Shown piece after piece: positions 43,566 through 52,427 of a DNA stretch of 62,331 nucleotides. This stretch comes from a virus. The number at the start of each line of letters is the position of its first letter. Position 1 is the first letter of the stretch. A program made the translations under genes and the position numbers. Location: IMG/VR virus record IMGVR_UViG_3300025282_000036, positions 1 through 62,331 of that record; one strand, written 5' to 3'. A model generated the notes under the pieces. That model did not search any database. It worked only from the letters and a program-made list of their open reading frames with translations, and was not told the origin of the DNA.

Positions 43566-44758
43566 AGCTTCTACTTGAAAATTGGTGGAAGTTCACAAGA
43601 CTTCACGAAGCGATTGATCCAGCTACAATAGAGAAAATCCAATCTACTATTGAACAAGCCGGAGGAGAGAGTTATATAGTCGGCGGCGCTGTGAGAGACG
43701 AGTTGTTACCGGATACCCCTCCATCCAAAGATATTGACTTCTTGATAAGGAAGCTGCCACTAGATCAGATTGCGACTGCCCTGACTCCTTTGGGAAAAGT
43801 TAGCTTGGTAGGCAAATCTTTTGGTGTTATTACTGCTATAATTGATGGAGAAGAATTTGACTTTGCTATTCCAAGAATTGGCGAAGAAAAGACAGGAGAA
43901 AAGCACACAGATGTCGATGTCACGACAGATCCCAACGCCACAATAGAAGACGACTTAGGAAGAAGAGATTTTACAATCAACGCCCTTGCCAAAGATTCTG
44001 CCGGCAATATCATAGATGTGTTCGGAGGACAAAAAGATTTACAAAACAAAACCATTAGGGCCGTTGGTGATCCAAATGAAAGGTTCTCAGAAGATCCGCT
44101 GAGAATGATGAGAGCGCTTCAGTTTGCTGTTCGTTTTGACTTTGACATTGAATCCGCTGCGCTCGCAGCGATTAGAAACAATATCGATAAAATCGACACC
44201 GTTGCTGCTGAAAGGGTTTTTATGGAGTTCAATAAGGCCTGGACAAAGGGTTCTGTTAATAGTGACAAGCTTGTTTCACTTCTTGAGGAGACTGGCATTG
44301 GAAGAAGGTTGTTTGGTGATGATTTTGATCCACAAATAGTCAGGATCGAGGGAACTCCCGAGGACAAAATAAATGGAAACTTTGTTGCCTTCTTTCTAAA
44401 CGGCGGTGATTTTAATTCTATGCGGCCAACAAACGCCATGATCAAGTACTTGGACATTTCCATAGCAGCTTCACGAGATGCCGGCGAGGTCTATGAATAT
44501 GCCGTCGATCAGAAAGAAAAGATGCCATTGATTGCGAACGTTCTGAGACAACTTGGCTATTATCAGCAAGCAGAGAAAATAATGTCCGCTATTGATCTCC
44601 CATTAAAAGGATCTGAGTTGGAGATTGGTGGACAAGAACTTATGCAAATGGGCTTTAAGGGCAAAGAGATAGGGCGGGCAGAAAAAGATGTTTTGTCTGC
44701 CATTCACAGAGGTGAGCTTGGAAATACTTATGATGAGATAGTGGGGTATTTAAAATGA
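43562..44758 (+). CDS. cca: Leader A protein 13: CCA tRNA nucleotidyltransferase (398 aa)
   Basis: Class II CCA-adding enzyme signature: GGAVRD (41-46), D57-x-D59 metal site, RRDFTINALA (134-143) and EDPLRMMRALQFA (177-189). The enzyme restores or adds the 3' CCA end of tRNA without a template. Its leader is the most diverged (MKLLLENWWKFTRLHE) but aligns and has LHE as cleavage site. With the 2H protein before it, a tRNA-repair function against host tRNA-cutting defence is a reasonable inference. No tRNA gene is visible in the window. Confidence 0.8.
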   Translation: MKLLLENWWKFTRLHEAIDPATIEKIQSTIEQAGGESYIVGGAVRDELLPDTPPSKDIDFLIRKLPLDQIATALTPLGKVSLVGKSFGVITAIIDGEEFDFAIPRIGEEKTGEKHTDVDVTTDPNATIEDDLGRRDFTINALAKDSAGNIIDVFGGQKDLQNKTIRAVGDPNERFSEDPLRMMRALQFAVRFDFDIESAALAAIRNNIDKIDTVAAERVFMEFNKAWTKGSVNSDKLVSLLEETGIGRRLFGDDFDPQIVRIEGTPEDKINGNFVAFFLNGGDFNSMRPTNAMIKYLDISIAASRDAGEVYEYAVDQKEKMPLIANVLRQLGYYQQAEKIMSAIDLPLKGSELEIGGQELMQMGFKGKEIGRAEKDVLSAIHRGELGNTYDEIVGYLK

Positions 44759-45615
44759 AATTGTTATTTGAAAACTGGAGAAAGTTTCTGAAGGAAGCAA
44801 ACAACTTTACAGTTCTTTGTGAAAACCACAAGCAAGGTTTAATAACGGAAGAACAACTCTATAATAAATGGGAACAAATGGTTATATTTGAAGCCTCTCA
44901 GGTTTTAAATGAAGGTTTATTGGACATTCTCAGGGGAGGATACGAGAAGGGAAAAGAGTTATTTACGAAAGCAGTTGAGAAAGTAGCATCTTTTTTCAAA
45001 AAACTTGTATTCCAAGCCTTAAAAATGATGTTAACGGCAAACGTTCAATTGGATAAGATTGCTGGAGTGTTAAAGAGCATCATGCAAAAGGTTGCAAAGT
45101 TTTGTTCAGCCCACAAAACACTTTGTAAGATTATCACAACTATTTTAGTTATGTTGGCAGTGACGGCAGTAATGGCTGGTTTGGCTGGTGAAGTAGAAGC
45201 TGCTATTAGCACTGGGGGATACACCGGTGAAGAAACTACTTTAAATGATACTGGACTTGATGCGATCAAAGGGTTTTTGTCTGTTGCGCAAGATGAATTC
45301 CCATCTGAAATAGGAGGCTCCCGGGAGTCGCGAATGTTCGCTCAAGCAGTTGAGTGGTTGGAACACGCTCAAGGAATGGACGAACTTGTTGACTTGAAAA
45401 ACTCATCAGAAGAAGGCGCTGACATAATTCGGTGGGCCTATGAATCCATAAATGAGATGATAGACAGTGGAGAGATGGGGCGGTCGGACCTCCGCGAGCT
45501 TGCTGAAATTGGCGAACGGATTAGTGTTGAATCTGGTCGATTTACACGAACAATTCTCGGCGCGCCTGATGAATTTTATGAAGGTCCAGTACAACTAGTT
45601 TCTCAACCAAGGTAG
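44755..45615 (+). CDS. Leader A protein 14: membrane-segment protein (286 aa)
   Basis: Last array gene; leader MKLLFENWRKFLKE. The middle has amphipathic helices (KAVEKVASFFKKLVFQALK), two cysteines, and a strong transmembrane helix (IITTILVMLAVTAVMAGLAG, about residues 125-145). The C-terminal half is acidic and soluble. It could insert into the inner membrane after injection, for example during DNA entry or to block other phages. A second possible cleavage site, LNEG, occurs near residue 53. Confidence 0.55.
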   Translation: MKLLFENWRKFLKEANNFTVLCENHKQGLITEEQLYNKWEQMVIFEASQVLNEGLLDILRGGYEKGKELFTKAVEKVASFFKKLVFQALKMMLTANVQLDKIAGVLKSIMQKVAKFCSAHKTLCKIITTILVMLAVTAVMAGLAGEVEAAISTGGYTGEETTLNDTGLDAIKGFLSVAQDEFPSEIGGSRESRMFAQAVEWLEHAQGMDELVDLKNSSEEGADIIRWAYESINEMIDSGEMGRSDLRELAEIGERISVESGRFTRTILGAPDEFYEGPVQLVSQPR

Positions 45616-45619
45616 GATT

Positions 45620-46009
45620 ATGATTAAAGAACACAAAGATCCACACTACATCGTCAAAGTCGAAAAAGCCATAGCAAAGAAGTATGGCGAAGAGGCAATT
45701 CAAAATCCAAAAAAAGATTGGAATGAAGAAAAAGAAAAAGAATATCAAGAACAAATTGAAGAGTTTTATAAAAAGCGAGACAAGATCAGAGACAAATCCG
45801 AGAAAGTAGAAGTGAGTGGAGTTTTCATTCCCAAGAAACTACTTATTAAGGGAAAAGAACGAACTTGCCCGGTTTGTGAAACTTATTCGTTTAAAACACA
45901 GGATGATGTTTATATGAATAAATATAATTGTTGTTTTAAGTGCTATATACAGTATGTAGAAAACCGGGAAGAACGCTGGCGTTCTGGCTGGAGACCACAA
46001 GGAGAATAA
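45620..46009 (+). CDS. Zinc-ribbon protein of unknown function (129 aa)
   Basis: Charged helical N-terminus, then C-P-V-C and a later C-F-K-C in a treble-clef-like spacing (CPVCETYSF, then YNCCFKCYIQY), so probably one bound zinc. C-terminus Trp/Arg-rich. Neither leader is present; it marks the end of the array. Co-transcribed with the next gene and placed just before the terminase, where a small terminase subunit might be expected, but I see no specific similarity. Confidence 0.5.
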   Translation: MIKEHKDPHYIVKVEKAIAKKYGEEAIQNPKKDWNEEKEKEYQEQIEEFYKKRDKIRDKSEKVEVSGVFIPKKLLIKGKERTCPVCETYSFKTQDDVYMNKYNCCFKCYIQYVENREERWRSGWRPQGE

Positions 46010-46010
46010 A

Positions 46011-46556
46011 ATGGCTACAACATTAGAGATTATCAGAGGAATATCGCAAGCTTTGACTTATGCGTATGACGGAGGGCACGACGCTCGCTATACGGATGAC
46101 GGCGAAGCACATACCTTTGGCTTGAAGAGAGAAGAAGGAGATTCAATTCTTGATTCTCGTGTGATGGATGGCTTTAAGGTCAAGTTTTCAGGAAATTTGT
46201 TGTGTATCCACTATCATTCTGAAGTAAAGCTAAAAGACGTTCACGACAAGAACTTCGAATCAGATACAGAAAGCATGATTAACGATATCGCAAAGTTTCT
46301 TAAGAAAGAATACAAGAAAGTAACCGGCGATGCCCTGACTTTGACTGCTGAAGGAGAAATGGAAGCTATTGTTCAAAATACTTCCAGGGTTCGTTCTTGG
46401 GTTCAAGCTTATAAATGGTATAAGATTGGTGGAATTGGAGACGTTGAGCCTGTTGCTGAAGCAAGTGAAGAACGGCTGGAGAAGTCTTTTAAGAAGTGGT
46501 TGGAACTTGTCAAGAAGTCTCCCAAACCTAAAAACGTAACAAGAAAGAAAGACTAA
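46011..46556 (+). CDS. Conserved-looking protein of unknown function before the terminase (181 aa)
   Basis: Mixed alpha/beta protein; no motif recognised. Features: DGGHDARYTDDGEAHTFGLK near the start, a strand GNLLCIHYHSEVKL, and a basic helical C-terminus. A good GGAG precedes its ATG, one base after the previous stop. A packaging role by position is possible but unsupported. Confidence 0.5.
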   Translation: MATTLEIIRGISQALTYAYDGGHDARYTDDGEAHTFGLKREEGDSILDSRVMDGFKVKFSGNLLCIHYHSEVKLKDVHDKNFESDTESMINDIAKFLKKEYKKVTGDALTLTAEGEMEAIVQNTSRVRSWVQAYKWYKIGGIGDVEPVAEASEERLEKSFKKWLELVKKSPKPKNVTRKKD

Positions 46557-46568
46557 ATTTGGAAATGA

Positions 46569-48143
46569 ATGAGTTATCAATTATCCAAAAAGGAATTAGT
46601 TCAAGAGATTGTAAAATCTGGGAAAGATCCAAACTATTTTATTAACAATTATGTTAGAATATCTCACCCTGTACGCGGTTTAATTCCCTTTAAAACATAT
46701 GATTATCAAGAAGAGCTTTTAGAAAGTTTTAATGATCACAGATTTAATGTTATACTTAAGGCTCGTCAAATGGGCATTACGACAATAATGGCGGGTTATA
46801 TTTCTTGGATGATGCTATTTCATCGAGATAAAAACATTCTCGTGATGGCAACCAAGTTTCAGACGGCTTCAACGCTGGTCAAAAAAGTGAAAGCGATTAT
46901 TAAAGCATTGCCAAGCTGGATACGACTAACAAATATTTCAGTTGATAACAGGACATCTTTCGAATTGGGAAATGGATCTCAAATAAAAGCCGCTTCTACC
47001 GCGTTTGATGCCGGCCGTTCAGAAGCGTTATCTCTTCTCATTATTGATGAAGCTGCACACGTTGAAGGACTAGATGAATTGTGGACAGGTTTGTCACCAA
47101 CCATTTCAACTGGTGGTCGTTGTATTGTAGCTTCCACACCAAACGGTGTTGGAAACTGGTTCCATCAGACATACACTGAGTCTAACTTAGGACTAAATTC
47201 ATTCAGCAATGTTAAACTAATGTGGGATCGCCACCCCGATCGTGATCAAAAATGGTTTGATTCAGAAACAAAGAACATGTCTAAGAGACAAATTGCACAA
47301 GAATATATGTGCAACTTTAATGCTTCCGGTGAAACCGTCATTCATCCCGATGATATTAAAAGAATCAATGAAGAAATCTGTGAGCCCAAATATAAGACAG
47401 GGTTTGATAGAAATTTTTGGATTTGGAAAGAATACGATTCTGCCTGCACCTATCTTTTGTCTGCTGATGTTGCCCGAGGAGATGGAAAGGACTATTCCGT
47501 TTTTCACATATTAAATCTCAACACAATGGAAATTGTTGCTGAGTATCAAGGAAAACCGACGCCCGATATATATGCAGAATATGTATATAACGTCGGCAAA
47601 GAATATGGAAACTGCATGATTGTTGTCGAGAACAACAATATTGGATACACAGTCGTAGAGAAAATAAAAGATTTGGGATATACAAACGTATATCATTCAA
47701 TCAAGTCAACACACGAATATATTGAACAATTTGCGACAGAAGGCAGGAACGATTGTGTTCCAGGATTCACGACTTCTGGAAAAACTCGCCCAATGATTAT
47801 TGCAAAATTGGAAGAATTTATTAGAAACAAGATAATTAAGATATATTCTCCTCGCCTTCTCAACGAAATAAAGACCTTTGTATGGAACAACAATAAACCA
47901 GAAGCAATGCGAGGATATAACGATGACCTCATGATGGCCTTGGCAATCGCCTGCTGGGTGAGAGACACTGCGCTAATTGTTAATCAGAAAGGTATAGAGT
48001 ATTCTAAGGTTTTTTTGAATTCAATGAAAAAAGTCGACTATACTATGAATACGACAATCCCGGGAATGAAAGGGTATGTGCCACATCACAACAAAGAAAA
48101 ACAAAAAGAAACACAGCAATATGCATGGATATATAAAGGATAG
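46569..48143 (+). CDS. terL: Terminase large subunit, gp17-like
   Basis: 524 aa. The N-terminal ATPase has a Walker A variant KARQMGITT (64-72) and Walker B LLIIDEAAH (156-164). The C-terminal RNase H-fold nuclease has the first acid in LLSADVARGDGKD (near 295-305), VVENNNIG later, and the last acids in YNDDLMMALA. It drives DNA into the prohead and cuts concatemers, docking on the portal encoded next. Length is a little shorter than T4 gp17 (610 aa). Confidence 0.92.
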   Translation: MSYQLSKKELVQEIVKSGKDPNYFINNYVRISHPVRGLIPFKTYDYQEELLESFNDHRFNVILKARQMGITTIMAGYISWMMLFHRDKNILVMATKFQTASTLVKKVKAIIKALPSWIRLTNISVDNRTSFELGNGSQIKAASTAFDAGRSEALSLLIIDEAAHVEGLDELWTGLSPTISTGGRCIVASTPNGVGNWFHQTYTESNLGLNSFSNVKLMWDRHPDRDQKWFDSETKNMSKRQIAQEYMCNFNASGETVIHPDDIKRINEEICEPKYKTGFDRNFWIWKEYDSACTYLLSADVARGDGKDYSVFHILNLNTMEIVAEYQGKPTPDIYAEYVYNVGKEYGNCMIVVENNNIGYTVVEKIKDLGYTNVYHSIKSTHEYIEQFATEGRNDCVPGFTTSGKTRPMIIAKLEEFIRNKIIKIYSPRLLNEIKTFVWNNNKPEAMRGYNDDLMMALAIACWVRDTALIVNQKGIEYSKVFLNSMKKVDYTMNTTIPGMKGYVPHHNKEKQKETQQYAWIYKG

Positions 48144-48145
48144 AT

Positions 48146-50080
48146 ATGGCAAGTATAAATAATCCCAAAAACCCAGATTCTAGGTTATTTAAAAAATTAA
48201 CAAGGGTTTTTTCTGGGCCTATTATTGACTATCGTGCTCAAACGATTCGAAAGTATCGCCGGCATCAATTAGATAAGTTTGCGAATACGTTTAAATCGTT
48301 GAGTGGTCAACCTTTTAAGCGGACCGCTCACAATCCATTTGAGAATCTTCAAACAAGCATGATTGCAAATCAGAATCGCGTGGAGCGATATGCTGATTTT
48401 GATCAAATGGAATATGAACCGATTATTAATTCGGCAATGGACATATATGCAGATGAAATGACCACGTCTTCTGATTTACAGCCTTTGTTGAAAATCGATT
48501 GTCCCAATGAAGAAATCAAAGCTGTGCTGCACTCTCTGTATCATAATATAATGAACATTGAATTCAATCTTTTTGGTTGGTGTCGAACGATGTGCAAATA
48601 TGGTGACATGTTTCTTTATATTGACGTCAATGAAGATTATGGCGTCAAAAATGTCATTGCTTTACCCTATGATCAAGTAGAAAGGATCGAAGGAGAAGAT
48701 AAGACGAATCCAAACTATGTTCAATTTCAGTGGAATTCCGGTGGGTTGACTTTTGAGAACTGGCAAGTTGCGCACATTCGTATTTTGGGAAATGATAAGT
48801 ATGCTCCATATGGAACATCAGTTTTGGAAGGTGCCCGGCGTATCTGGCGCCAACTGGTTCTTCTAGAAGATGCAATGATGGCTTATCGTATTGTTCGTTC
48901 GCCAGAACGTCGTGTGTTTTACATTGACACCGGCAATGTTCCTCCTCAAGATATTGAACAGTTTATGCAAAAAACAATCACCAATATGAAGAGAAACCAA
49001 TTGGTTGATCCCACTACTGGTCGTGTGGATTTGCGATATAATCCTCTTTCTGTTGAAGAAGATTATTTCATTCCGGTGAGAGCCGGCATCAATTCTAGAG
49101 TTGAAACTCTTCCAGGTGGTTCTTATACTGGAGATATTGATGATGTCAAATATTTAAAGGACAAATTGTTTGCTGCTTTGAAGATTCCTCAATCGTATTT
49201 GTTTCGTGGAGAAGGAGCAGAAGAAGACAAAACAACGTTGGCTCAAAAAGATATTCGCTTTGCCAGAACTATTCAGAGATTGCAAAGATCAGTTGTGTCA
49301 GAGCTTGAGAAGATCGGCATTGTTCACTTATATTCGTTGGGATATCGAACAAACGATTTAATATCTTTTAAACTTAAGTTGAACAATCCTTCGAGAATTG
49401 CTGAGATTCAAGAATTAGAGCATTGGAAAACAAAGTTTGATACGGCTGGGTCAGCCACTGAAGGTTATTTCAGCAAGCGTTGGGTTTCAGAACACATATT
49501 TAGTCTTTCAGAAGAAGAATTCCTGCGCAACCAGAGAGAACAGTTTTATGATCGTAAATATGCTGCTGCTCTTGAAGCTGCAGCTGCCGGCGAAGAGGAG
49601 ATGGAAGGTGGTCTCGGCGCCGGCGAAATGGGCGAATTAGGCGATGACTTCGGAGGAGAAGAATTCGGTGGAGAAGAGTTCGGAGAAGAAGAACTTGGCG
49701 GTGAGGAAGAGCTTGGCGGTGAGGAAGAGCTTGCCGGCGAAGAAGAAACACTCTTGGCCGCTCCAGGCCATCGAGATAGTGGTACTGGTTATGTAACTCC
49801 GGGTTCAAAAGGAAAAGTATATTTTCCGGTTAAAAGTGATAAAAGGGGTATAGGAGCAAACCACAGGCGAACAAAAGGTTCTTGGTCAGACGAGACTGCT
49901 CGTCCTACTACAAGAAACGTTTGGAAAGCTCCGAGTTTAATTAATCTAAGCGAAAGTCTTTCTGGGGACAACGAATCTAATTATAATAATGAAGAACAGC
50001 TTCTAATTGAAGTAAATCAAGGTATTAGAGATTTGATTGCAGAATTGGAGAAAAAAGATAATGTCGAAGAAACACAATAA
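48146..50080 (+). CDS. Portal protein, gp20-like
   Basis: 644 aa. Typical T4-type portal sequence: EPIINSAMDIYADEMTT, a clip/stem region with AYRIVRSPERRVFYIDTGN, then QDIEQFMQKTITNMKRN and SYLFRGEG. Near residues 505-535 there is a Gly/Glu-rich low-complexity insert built from GEEELGG-like units. It forms the dodecameric DNA gate at the head vertex and nucleates prohead assembly. Directly after the terminase as in other T4-type phages. Confidence 0.9.
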   Translation: MASINNPKNPDSRLFKKLTRVFSGPIIDYRAQTIRKYRRHQLDKFANTFKSLSGQPFKRTAHNPFENLQTSMIANQNRVERYADFDQMEYEPIINSAMDIYADEMTTSSDLQPLLKIDCPNEEIKAVLHSLYHNIMNIEFNLFGWCRTMCKYGDMFLYIDVNEDYGVKNVIALPYDQVERIEGEDKTNPNYVQFQWNSGGLTFENWQVAHIRILGNDKYAPYGTSVLEGARRIWRQLVLLEDAMMAYRIVRSPERRVFYIDTGNVPPQDIEQFMQKTITNMKRNQLVDPTTGRVDLRYNPLSVEEDYFIPVRAGINSRVETLPGGSYTGDIDDVKYLKDKLFAALKIPQSYLFRGEGAEEDKTTLAQKDIRFARTIQRLQRSVVSELEKIGIVHLYSLGYRTNDLISFKLKLNNPSRIAEIQELEHWKTKFDTAGSATEGYFSKRWVSEHIFSLSEEEFLRNQREQFYDRKYAAALEAAAAGEEEMEGGLGAGEMGELGDDFGGEEFGGEEFGEEELGGEEELGGEEELAGEEETLLAAPGHRDSGTGYVTPGSKGKVYFPVKSDKRGIGANHRRTKGSWSDETARPTTRNVWKAPSLINLSESLSGDNESNYNNEEQLLIEVNQGIRDLIAELEKKDNVEETQ

Positions 50081-50876
50081 AAAACGCAATACGGTGTTTT
50101 TATACGAAATTTTGGTTAGAGAATTGACCAAAAGTATAATAAAGAAGAATAAAAAAAGAAAATCCAACGTTCTTTCTATTCTTAAAGAACATTTTAAGAA
50201 AGGGACAATTCTCCAAAAAGAGTTACAATTATACAAAGACACCTTAACCAGCGAAGAAATGGACCCTCACACTGCCGAGAAATACATTTTTGAAACAAAA
50301 GCAGCCCATCAAAGACTTGATAAAGGAGAAGTCTTTAGAGAACAAAGTGAAGTCATATCGAAGATAAACAAGTTTTTATCAAAATCTGTTTTTTCCAATT
50401 TTGTTCCCAATTATAAAGATTTGGCTACACTGTCGCAATTGTTTGATGAAGATGTAACGGTTAAAAATAGGGTTTTATTGGAAAAGAAAATTATTGCTGA
50501 TCTCATTTCAACTTCAAAAGAGAAGAAAGTAATGAAGTCAATAGGAAATCTGGCCTATAAGACTTTTATTGAGAAGTTTAATTCACAGTATGAAGGATTG
50601 TTAGAAGAACAGAAGCAATTACTAAACCATTATATTATTTCGTTTTCCAACGATAGCATCGATTTGAAAATTTATTTAAATGAAGAAATAACAAGATTAA
50701 TAGAGATTGTGGACTCTTCATTAGAATTGGACGAGATTAAAGAAGATACAAATATGACTGATTCAACAAAGAAAGTGTTGAATCTCATTGCCGGCATCAA
50801 ACTTAAACCGATTAATGAAAGCACGATAAGACAGGTTTTGAAAATACAAGGTCTTGCCCGGGAGATTCAGAGCTAA
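50061..50876 (+). CDS. Helical protein of unknown function between portal and protease (271 aa)
   Basis: The ATG at 50061 (MSKKHNKKRNTVFLYEILVR) is chosen; a TTG at 50037 is in frame but deeper in the portal gene. Lys-rich, mostly helical, with a long central coil. It overlaps the portal end by 20 bases and ends ATG-coupled with the next gene. T4 keeps prohead core genes gp67/gp68 in this place, so a core role is possible; sequence similarity is not evident. Confidence 0.55.
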   Translation: MSKKHNKKRNTVFLYEILVRELTKSIIKKNKKRKSNVLSILKEHFKKGTILQKELQLYKDTLTSEEMDPHTAEKYIFETKAAHQRLDKGEVFREQSEVISKINKFLSKSVFSNFVPNYKDLATLSQLFDEDVTVKNRVLLEKKIIADLISTSKEKKVMKSIGNLAYKTFIEKFNSQYEGLLEEQKQLLNHYIISFSNDSIDLKIYLNEEITRLIEIVDSSLELDEIKEDTNMTDSTKKVLNLIAGIKLKPINESTIRQVLKIQGLAREIQS

Positions 50877-51424
50877 TGGCTGATATCACAATTACAATAG
50901 GCGATGAAGGAGAAGAGGAAGAAAATAGATTAACTTTCGAGTTAAACGCAAGAAAAACTCTTGAAGGCGACATTGTTATTCGAGATCATCCAGATATCGA
51001 TGTTGTTGTGATGCCTGAGAAAATGAAAGTTGTTGCGTTTTCAAAAGATTCTTTGACAGAAGAAACATATCAAACACAAGATAAGCTATTTGACTTTTTA
51101 GTTAAGCGCGGTGTCGTCGACAGAGACAGCATTCAAGGTGGGAACGTTTTTGGTTCTATGGAAGCAAAGATTCCTGTGACTGAAGAAAACAATTCATCCA
51201 AATATGTTCTTTTGGGTATCGCCAAGTGGCTTGAAGTTGAAAAACCATACTTTGAATACTTAGAGAAGTTTGAGCAGATAGAAGAAGATCGGTTTACAGA
51301 ACCATCTGATGAAGAATCTACTGATTTCGATCCAACTCGACATGCCGAAAAGAAAGGCGTTCTCAGACCAATGTATATTAGAAGTCCCTATGGACTAAAC
51401 TTTGCTTATGGATATAGAGAGTAG
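50876..51424 (+). CDS. Acidic protein of unknown function (182 aa)
   Basis: Strongly acidic N-terminus (GDEGEEEENRLTFEL), a compact alpha/beta middle (DIDVVVMPEKMKVVAFSKD), a possible DNA-mimic or core-protein composition, and a C-terminus rich in Tyr/Gly. Lies between portal and protease genes, where head-assembly factors cluster. No family recognised. Confidence 0.5.
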   Translation: MADITITIGDEGEEEENRLTFELNARKTLEGDIVIRDHPDIDVVVMPEKMKVVAFSKDSLTEETYQTQDKLFDFLVKRGVVDRDSIQGGNVFGSMEAKIPVTEENNSSKYVLLGIAKWLEVEKPYFEYLEKFEQIEEDRFTEPSDEESTDFDPTRHAEKKGVLRPMYIRSPYGLNFAYGYRE

Positions 51425-51425
51425 T

Positions 51426-51722
51426 ATGCTAGGGCTATTATACTTTATTCTCTGTTCTTTCGGTTTAACATCAATACTGGTTTATGGAAAGATTCTTGAT
51501 CACATCAGACCAAAGCATTGTTTCTTTCACTGCCCTGCTTGTATGGGGTTTTGGGTTGGTGTATTTTTGTTCTGCGTAAATGGATATACAGAACTATTTA
51601 CATTTGATTATAATTTGATCAATGCTTTGCTTCTGGGATGGTTGAGTTCTGGAACAAGCTATGTATTATCAATGTTGTTTAATGATAATGGATTAAAAGT
51701 TGATTTCGGAGGACAAGAATGA
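51426..51722 (+). CDS. Small membrane protein with CPxC motif, DUF1360-like (98 aa)
   Basis: The ATG at 51426 gives a hydrophobic start (MLGLLYFILCSFGLTSILVY); a TTG at 51402 is in frame but inside the previous gene. Three hydrophobic segments surround HCFFHCPACMGFWVGVFLF, the signature of DUF1360-type small membrane proteins found in many T4-type phages. Function unknown. Stop overlaps the next short frame as ATGA. Confidence 0.6.
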   Translation: MLGLLYFILCSFGLTSILVYGKILDHIRPKHCFFHCPACMGFWVGVFLFCVNGYTELFTFDYNLINALLLGWLSSGTSYVLSMLFNDNGLKVDFGGQE

Positions 51723-51802
51723 AACGTTACATGATTCCAAGAGTTGCTAATTGCTGCCGAGGAAGCATATTCGTGCAGGTTGCGCCTGCATTAAGGATTT
51801 GA
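51719..51802 (+). CDS. Possible 27-aa protein between membrane protein and protease
   Basis: A short frame (MKRYMIPRVANCCRGSIFVQ and seven more residues) starts in an ATGA overlap with the preceding stop and ends two bases before the protease ATG. The tight fit and absence of other content in this 80-base gap are the only support. It may be untranslated spacer. Confidence 0.3.
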   Translation: MKRYMIPRVANCCRGSIFVQVAPALRI

Positions 51803-51803
51803 G

Positions 51804-52415
51804 ATGAACAAGAAAGTATTACTCAGAGAATATTATGAATTATGCGAAGGTGGTATTTGCCAAGATTATTTAACTGAAGCTGAAAAGCGAATGGTTAATA
51901 ACGATGGTACTGTCTTTCTTACCGGTATTGTACAGTGTGCCGGCAAAAAGAACGGCAACGGCCGAATATATTCTGAAAACATTCTAAAACGAGAAGTCAA
52001 TAACTATCAAAAGATCATAAACGAGAACAGAGCACTGGGAGAATTAGATCATCCAGAAGATTCAGTTGTTAATCTTCGCAATGCCTCACACATGATGAAG
52101 AGATTGTGGTGGGATGGCAGTAACGTCATGGGAAAGATTCAGTGTTTGAACACTCCATCTGGTAACATTCTGATATCGCTTGCCAATTCTGGTGTTTCAC
52201 TGGGTATTTCTTCACGAGGGTTGGGTTCTGTCACAGAAGGTCAAGATGGAACGATTGTTGAAGACGATTTTCAGTTAATCTGTTTTGATATTGTGTCTGA
52301 GCCCTCGACGACAAATGCATATTTGAATCTTTCGGAGAGCAGACAAAAAACATTGTGGACAAAAGCAGATCGAATTAATCGAGCGCTATATAGCATATTA
52401 CATGTGTTAACATAA
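51804..52415 (+). CDS. Prohead protease, gp21-like serine protease
   Basis: 203 aa. Herpes-protease-type core with the catalytic His in GELDHPE (H83) and Ser in SLGISSRG (136/137); NGNGRIYSENILKREV near 50-65 and FQLICFDIVSEPS near the end complete the S77/U35-like pattern. It matures the prohead by cutting scaffold, capsid and internal proteins, in T4 after (L/I)-x-E. The window's two leader families, the capsid protein and this enzyme therefore form one system. Confidence 0.85.
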   Translation: MNKKVLLREYYELCEGGICQDYLTEAEKRMVNNDGTVFLTGIVQCAGKKNGNGRIYSENILKREVNNYQKIINENRALGELDHPEDSVVNLRNASHMMKRLWWDGSNVMGKIQCLNTPSGNILISLANSGVSLGISSRGLGSVTEGQDGTIVEDDFQLICFDIVSEPSTTNAYLNLSESRQKTLWTKADRINRALYSILHVLT

Positions 52416-52427
52416 AGGAGGAATAAA

